Of a stretch of 16,256 nucleotides of DNA, positions 13,601 through 16,256 are shown piece after piece (position 1 is the stretch's first letter; the number at the start of each line of letters is the position of its first letter). The position numbers were made by a program, and so were the translations under genes. Under the pieces are notes generated by a model. The model had not been told where the DNA came from, ran no database searches, and saw only the letters and a program-made list of their open reading frames with translations. This stretch comes from JOPF133 sp052144935 (GTDB taxonomy: Bacteria; Acidobacteriota; Terriglobia; Bryobacterales; Bryobacteraceae): contig JBKQPR010000309.1 in NCBI GenBank assembly GCA_052144935.1, positions 1 through 16,256 on the forward strand. Reading direction: 5' to 3'.

Positions 13601-15615
13601 TAAGCGGGCGCGAAGGAGTCGTTCGAAGTGGAAGTAACGCCCAGGCCGCCGCCGCCCATGTAGCAGTTGTAGATGCCGGCGCAGGCCACCACGATATCGC
13701 CCTGGGTGACGTCGTTAAAGCTGCATGTAGAGGCCGGCCCGGTGCTGGAATTGCACGCCGCGGCGCCTCCGGCGGCGCTGTACTGGCTCTGCGCAATGGC
13801 GTAGTACACCGGGTTGGGATTGCCGGCGTTGTTGGTCCCCATCGCCTGGTTGATGAGCGCCTGAATCCCGGCCATGATGGGAGCGGCGAAGGACGTTCCG
13901 CCGGCGCCCGGCCAGGTGGACGGCGTGTTCGAGCAAGTGGCGCCGTCGGTGATGCAAAACAAGTAGTAGTGGCCCCAGAGGCCGCTGGCAGCGAAGAGCG
14001 ACACATCCGGCAGGTCGCGAACGCCGTCGTTCGGGTTGCCCATGATCGACTGCCAGGAAGGCTTCGGGTAGCCTGCGCAGTTCCCGCCGATCACGCCGCC
14101 GATGGCCGGCGATCCGGTGGCGCAACCGCTCGGGCCGCCGCTCCCGCCGACGCTGACGAGGTTGGTGTAGGCGGCATTGCAAAAGCTGGCCGGGCCATAT
14201 TGCGAGGTGTATCCGCGACTGGCGCCGAGGATCGATCCAGCGCACGATTCGTTCCACGGAATCTCGGGAACATACGATCTGGCTGAATCGAAATAGGGGC
14301 CGTTGGCCGGATTCCAGAAAGCGGCGTTCGTGCCGTTGGCGGTATCGCCGAAGTCCGTGCCGCCGACGGCGACATTGTAAGGAGTGGAGGCGAAGCCGTT
14401 CACGCTGACTCCGTGAATGGCCACCTCCGACCGATGGTCGGTTTCTGCCGGCCCTTCGTCGCCGGAGGCGACAAACACGGAGACGCCGGCGGCCGCGGCG
14501 GTTTGATAGAGGGTATTGATGAAGGCGCTTTCGGTATAGCCATTGTCGGTTTCCGATGCGCCGTAGCTGATGCTGACGACGCTGGGAAGCGGGCCGCCGT
14601 TGGTGAGCACGTTTTGGAGAGCGACGAATCCGCCGAACATGGTGGTGTCCGCGCAGGATGCCACCACGATGGCGGCATCGGGCGCCGCTGCGCTGGCCCA
14701 CTCCACGTCGATGGCGGCTTCGACGTCATCCCCGTTGACTCCCGGGTCGATGCACGTGCTGCCGGTGCTGCCGGGCGCGGGGTGCGCCTGGGTGAGCGAC
14801 GCGTGGGTGAAGCGATCCAAGCCGAACGTTTGGCGGAAGGTCTGCCAGTCGCCCGTGCTGTAGAGGTTGGTGTCTTCAATCACCATGATGGTCTGGCCCT
14901 GGCCGGTATAGCCGCCGGCAAATGCGGGCGACAGGTTGTAGATGGTGGCCAGGTCGCCCGGGACCACGGGGAAGGTACTCTTGCTGACGGTGTATTGAAT
15001 CCGGGGCACGTACATCGGCTGCGGCGGGATATCGCTCAGCGACACCACTCCCGCGACCGCCGGTGTAAGAGCTTCGGGAATTCGCGGATCCCACATATTG
15101 GCGAAGCGGCGCTTGCCCGCTACGTCGAGATAGTGAATCTCGGTGTGGAACGCCTCGCGGACGCGGCGGGCGTCGCCCGAAAAGTCGACCACCATCTTGT
15201 GGGCGGGAACTCCATTGATGGTGAATCCATGCGACTGGAGCCACCGCGAGATCACGGCGATGTCTTCGGGCGCGCCGCCGAAGCGCTCGCCGAATTCCGC
15301 GGCTCGAATCCAGTGGTGGAAGTTGGGCGATGTGCGGTCGGTAAGGGACTCGACGAAGGCCTTGGCGGCCAACTCCCGCTCGGGCGAGCGCTTCAACTGG
15401 AGATACATGTCGAGGTGTAAATTGTCCGGGACCCGGCCGCGATCGTTCTGAGCCGCCGCTTCGCGCCGGGTGTTGCCGGCCAGCGTCGTCAGACGGCTCT
15501 CGTCGATCGGTCCGGTAATGAGAGCGGCGGCGGTTCTTTGTGCATGGTTGCTGGTCGGTGAGGATGCCAATAAGACAACTAACGCCAGGAATTGTAACCG
15601 GGAATTGATCGGCAT
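10648..15615 (-). CDS. Secreted kumamolisin-like (S53, sedolisin) peptidase with BACON, NHL-repeat and DUF11-like domains
   Basis: This 1655-residue exported peptidase starts at ATG 15615, 7 bases behind GGAG; the 34 extra codons to 15717 lack a signal. The signal peptide is residues 1-25 (LALVVLLASSP, cut after NHA). A pro-kumamolisin domain spans about 55-205 (SPNFHHWI). The S53 domain (about 215-700) has catalytic E299 and D303 (EAAIDVEW), D386 (VASGDEGP) and S575 (GGTSFAAP). Calcium-site residues lie in FNDVTQG (633-639) and DFATGIG. Then come a fibronectin-like domain (706-792), a BACON domain (800-875, CSWSAVSNAPWI), twelve NHL repeats (880-1534) and a DUF11-like domain (1535-1655). Sedolisins cut proteins at acidic pH after autocatalytic loss of the pro-domain. 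The propellers and BACON probably bind glycans or surfaces. All catalytic residues are present. Confidence 0.93.
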   Translation of the reverse strand: MPINSRLQFLALVVLLASSPTSNHAQRTAAALITGPIDESRLTTLAGNTRREAAAQNDRGRVPDNLHLDMYLQLKRSPERELAAKAFVESLTDRTSPNFHHWIRAAEFGERFGGAPEDIAVISRWLQSHGFTINGVPAHKMVVDFSGDARRVREAFHTEIHYLDVAGKRRFANMWDPRIPEALTPAVAGVVSLSDIPPQPMYVPRIQYTVSKSTFPVVPGDLATIYNLSPAFAGGYTGQGQTIMVIEDTNLYSTGDWQTFRQTFGLDRFTHASLTQAHPAPGSTGSTCIDPGVNGDDVEAAIDVEWASAAAPDAAIVVASCADTTMFGGFVALQNVLTNGGPLPSVVSISYGASETDNGYTESAFINTLYQTAAAAGVSVFVASGDEGPAETDHRSEVAIHGVSVNGFASTPYNVAVGGTDFGDTANGTNAAFWNPANGPYFDSARSYVPEIPWNESCAGSILGASRGYTSQYGPASFCNAAYTNLVSVGGSGGPSGCATGSPAIGGVIGGNCAGYPKPSWQSIMGNPNDGVRDLPDVSLFAASGLWGHYYLFCITDGATCSNTPSTWPGAGGTSFAAPIMAGIQALINQAMGTNNAGNPNPVYYAIAQSQYSAAGGAAACNSSTGPASTCSFNDVTQGDIVVACAGIYNCYMGGGGLGVTSTSNDSFAPAYAAGSGWDFATGIGTVNAWNLLQAFVDSATPAGPPPAPALVSPANAATNLPPAPVLTWSAATGATSYDVYFGPLSTPPLASNTVDLNYSPGTLNAGTTYYWAIGARNSLGTTVSAPWSFATSCVAAVNPSSATAPAAGGPGTIPVIATSDCSWSAVSNAPWIAIASGASGSGNGSVGYLVAADAGAKRTGTISIGGQTFTVMQGGIYPVISTLAGGAMPATPAPGQSLSIPVSYGVAVDSSGNIYFPSPNLNAVFMADANGVVTRIAGTGVAGFSGDNGPALAAQLQSPNGVAVDPAGNVYIADTNNYRVRKVDVSGKITTVAGSGACCTLLGDGGAATSARIGFPYGLVADSAGNLYIADILNSVVRKVSASGTISTAAGNGSSGYAGDGGPATSAKLNAPFNVALDSSGNLYIDDRYNNRIRMVSSGTGTISTAAGNGTCCYSGDNGPAVNARMEEPGGVAVDAAGNLYIADTYNNRVRRVNSAGIISTFVGTGSAGFSGDGSIATAELNLPTALAVDSGGNLYIAESGDARIRQVNASASIATVVGGGIDDGGPAPLATLSQPSGVVRDAAGNTYIADSNNNRVRKVSPDGAIATFAGTGVAGFSGDGGAAVNAQLNAPQGLALDGSGNLYIADSVNGRVRKVNAAGTIATFAGGGFSTFLAPWGLAADTSGNVYVSDTSLESVSKVAASGAITTVAGSGSAGYSGDGGPATSAKLSGPSALAVDASGNLYIADRYNYRVRMVTPDGTINTVAASGSLGYNGDGIQATKATLCEPSGVALDGSGALYITDYCNNRVRRVGADGTIASIAGNGTSGYAGDGGVATAASLQDPYGIFVDAAGNIVLTDQNNNAVRLLTPIYGLPVLTIQSTHAGPFTPGQNGALYFLTVNNAAVAGPAGGTVTVTELLPSALSLVSMTGNGWTCAGAVCTRSDTLSGGASYPPITVTVNVAANAPGQLMAAATVSGGGAASTAAAQDFTIVER
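11014..12978 (-). repeat. Twelve NHL-type repeats coded within the peptidase gene
   Basis: Each unit of about 55 residues carries a GVAVD-GNLYIAD-NNRVRKV pattern followed by GTISTAAGNG and GDGGPATSA. Twelve units can be counted by the D..GN.Y core, the first and the last two being the most diverged. Twelve fits two six-bladed propellers. Two inter-blade loops carry adjacent cysteines (codons near 12274-12279 and 12616-12621), GTCCYSGD and GACCTLLGD, in units otherwise alike. The coding DNA is visibly repetitive, which makes slippage and recombination likely. Confidence 0.85.
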
Positions 15616-15646
15616 TGCATTTCTCCTAACAGTTGACCGGATCGCG

Positions 15647-15676
15647 ATTATATCGGCCTGCGCCTCCAAATGCCAG
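15647..15676 (-). promoter_or_regulatory. Likely sigma-70 type promoter of the peptidase gene
   Basis: On the minus strand a perfect TATAAT (15652-15647) lies 18 bases downstream of CTGGCA (15676-15671), which matches TTGACA at four of six positions. Transcription would start near 15640, giving a leader of about 25 bases that includes the ribosome binding site GGAG seven bases before the ATG at 15615. Confidence 0.55.
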
Positions 15677-15710
15677 CCGGGGCGAGTGCTCGCGCGAGGC
15701 TGCTCAGTAG

Positions 15711-16050
15711 CAGTCAAAGGCCCGCGGCCTTGGGTCGGTCTCCATAAACGTGCGGATCACCTCAGCCCGCAGACTGGCCGTTGAAGCGGCCGACAACGGG
15801 TTGCTGGCGCCCGAACTGGCTAGCGGCATCACGCGCGTGAAAGGCGTCGCATCCAAAGGCGTCCGCCTCGCAAACTTGGCTCTCCGTGCGGCAGGCACAG
15901 ACACTACTGAACACGCCGATCCCAGCACGACCAAGGGGATCCGCGACCGCGCGATTCTGGCGGTTTCGGGTAAAGCGATTCGCAGTTCGTGGGCCAGTAG
16001 GCGTGGTCGCCGCGGAACTGGTGCATCCTGCGGTGTGAAATGGCCCCGTC
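15711..16050 (+). pseudogene. Tyrosine recombinase (phage integrase family) remnant
   Basis: Pieces in two frames read like the core-binding domain of a XerC/D-type integrase. First is SINVRITSARRLAVEAADNG, then LLAPELASGITRVKGV...GVRLAN (to 15875). It continues one frame over as TWLSVRQAQTLLNTP (15874-15918), then back in the first frame as DPSTTKGIRDRAILAV (15918-15965). The motif order matches integrases, where this is followed by the GLRRSEL motif containing the first catalytic arginine. Here similarity fades after 15965, and the rest of the catalytic domain with its tyrosine is absent. At least two frameshifts and a missing 3' half mean it is inactive. It points to a past mobile element at this spot. 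Confidence 0.62.
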
Positions 16051-16111
16051 GCGCGGATGGCCGCTCCCGGCCCGCTGTCGCCTAGCCGCCGCCCACCGCC
16101 CAGCGGGCGGC
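16050..16111 (+). repeat. 62-bp dispersed REP-like repeat, copy B
   Basis: This is an ungapped match to 10282-10343 with about 7 differences. The terminal hairpin is GCCGCCC with GGGCGGC. It abuts the end of the integrase remnant, and its GC-rich tail continues to about 16120. Confidence 0.65.
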
Positions 16112-16256
16112 GGCGGGCGGAAACGGCACGACTGGTTCGGCCTAGCTAGTTTCTGTCGCGAAACCCGTAAGCTACTGATGCGTTGAGGCTTACTTGCTCC
16201 TGTGGCATCCGGGTTCAGCAGTTGGCCCGCTCCGAGCTTAGGGGTCTCTGGCTCGG
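16112..16256. other. Right-edge intergenic DNA with a small hairpin
   Basis: No gene is visible. GTAAGC (16167-16172) pairs with GCTTAC (16188-16193) over a 15-base loop. The stretch around it is less GC-rich than the flanking palindromes and could be the end of a mobile element, but nothing shows that. Confidence 0.3.

Noticed and set aside
15704..15934. A 76-codon minus-strand frame upstream of the peptidase gene
   Set aside because: It lies opposite the integrase remnant, whose plus-strand reading gives recognisable motifs, and it has no ribosome binding site.

Overview
The window is high-GC bacterial DNA. Its best match is an acidobacterium of the Solibacter/Bryobacter type. That assignment is inferred from gene style: large secreted sedolisin and NHL-repeat proteins, an acidobacterial-looking secreted protein with an LPDFICTQ motif, very small lysine-rich secreted proteins, and intergenic DNA packed with GC-rich palindromes. 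No rRNA or other phylogenetic marker is present. I found no tRNA, rRNA or CRISPR array.

Layout. Positions 1-503 hold the possible tail of a gene entering from the left and a dense field of hairpins, including two tandem copies of a three-stem element (306-364 and 398-454) whose outer stem differs by a compensated base pair. Next come three minus-strand genes: a coiled-coil protein (1609-2097), a zinc-ribbon rhomboid protease (712-1539) and a tiny lysine-rich exported protein (504-704). Divergent from them is an exported protein of unknown function (2213-3358). A decayed reading frame (3462-3707) leads into a compact accessory operon (3753-4924) of a RelE/HigB-like toxin, a HigA-like antitoxin with an unusual C-terminal extension, and a DUF3467 protein. 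An 815-residue membrane-anchored or exported protein follows (5147-7594).

The second accessory block (7927-10227, minus strand) has visibly more A/T at third codon positions. It holds two GNAT-like acyltransferase-fold genes coupled by a TAATG overlap, a 30-codon open frame that runs in frame into the first GNAT gene through a TAA, and a cysteine-containing protein gene whose 5' end runs into a GC-rich palindromic repeat (10228-10460). Most of the rest is one 1655-residue exported peptidase (10648-15615, minus): pro-kumamolisin domain, S53 catalytic domain, fibronectin-like domain, BACON domain, twelve NHL repeats and a DUF11-like C-terminus, with a good promoter and ribosome binding site. 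Right of it lies a frameshifted tyrosine-recombinase remnant (15711-16050), ending in a second copy of the 62-bp repeat found at 10282.

Together the window alternates secreted or envelope proteins with accessory islands (toxin-antitoxin operon, GNAT cassette). The islands are bordered by REP-like palindromes, truncated genes and an integrase fossil, which is what past insertion and decay would leave. The features most worth a second look are the tandem three-stem elements, the extended antitoxin with its DUF3467 partner, and the GNAT cassette with its in-frame stop.
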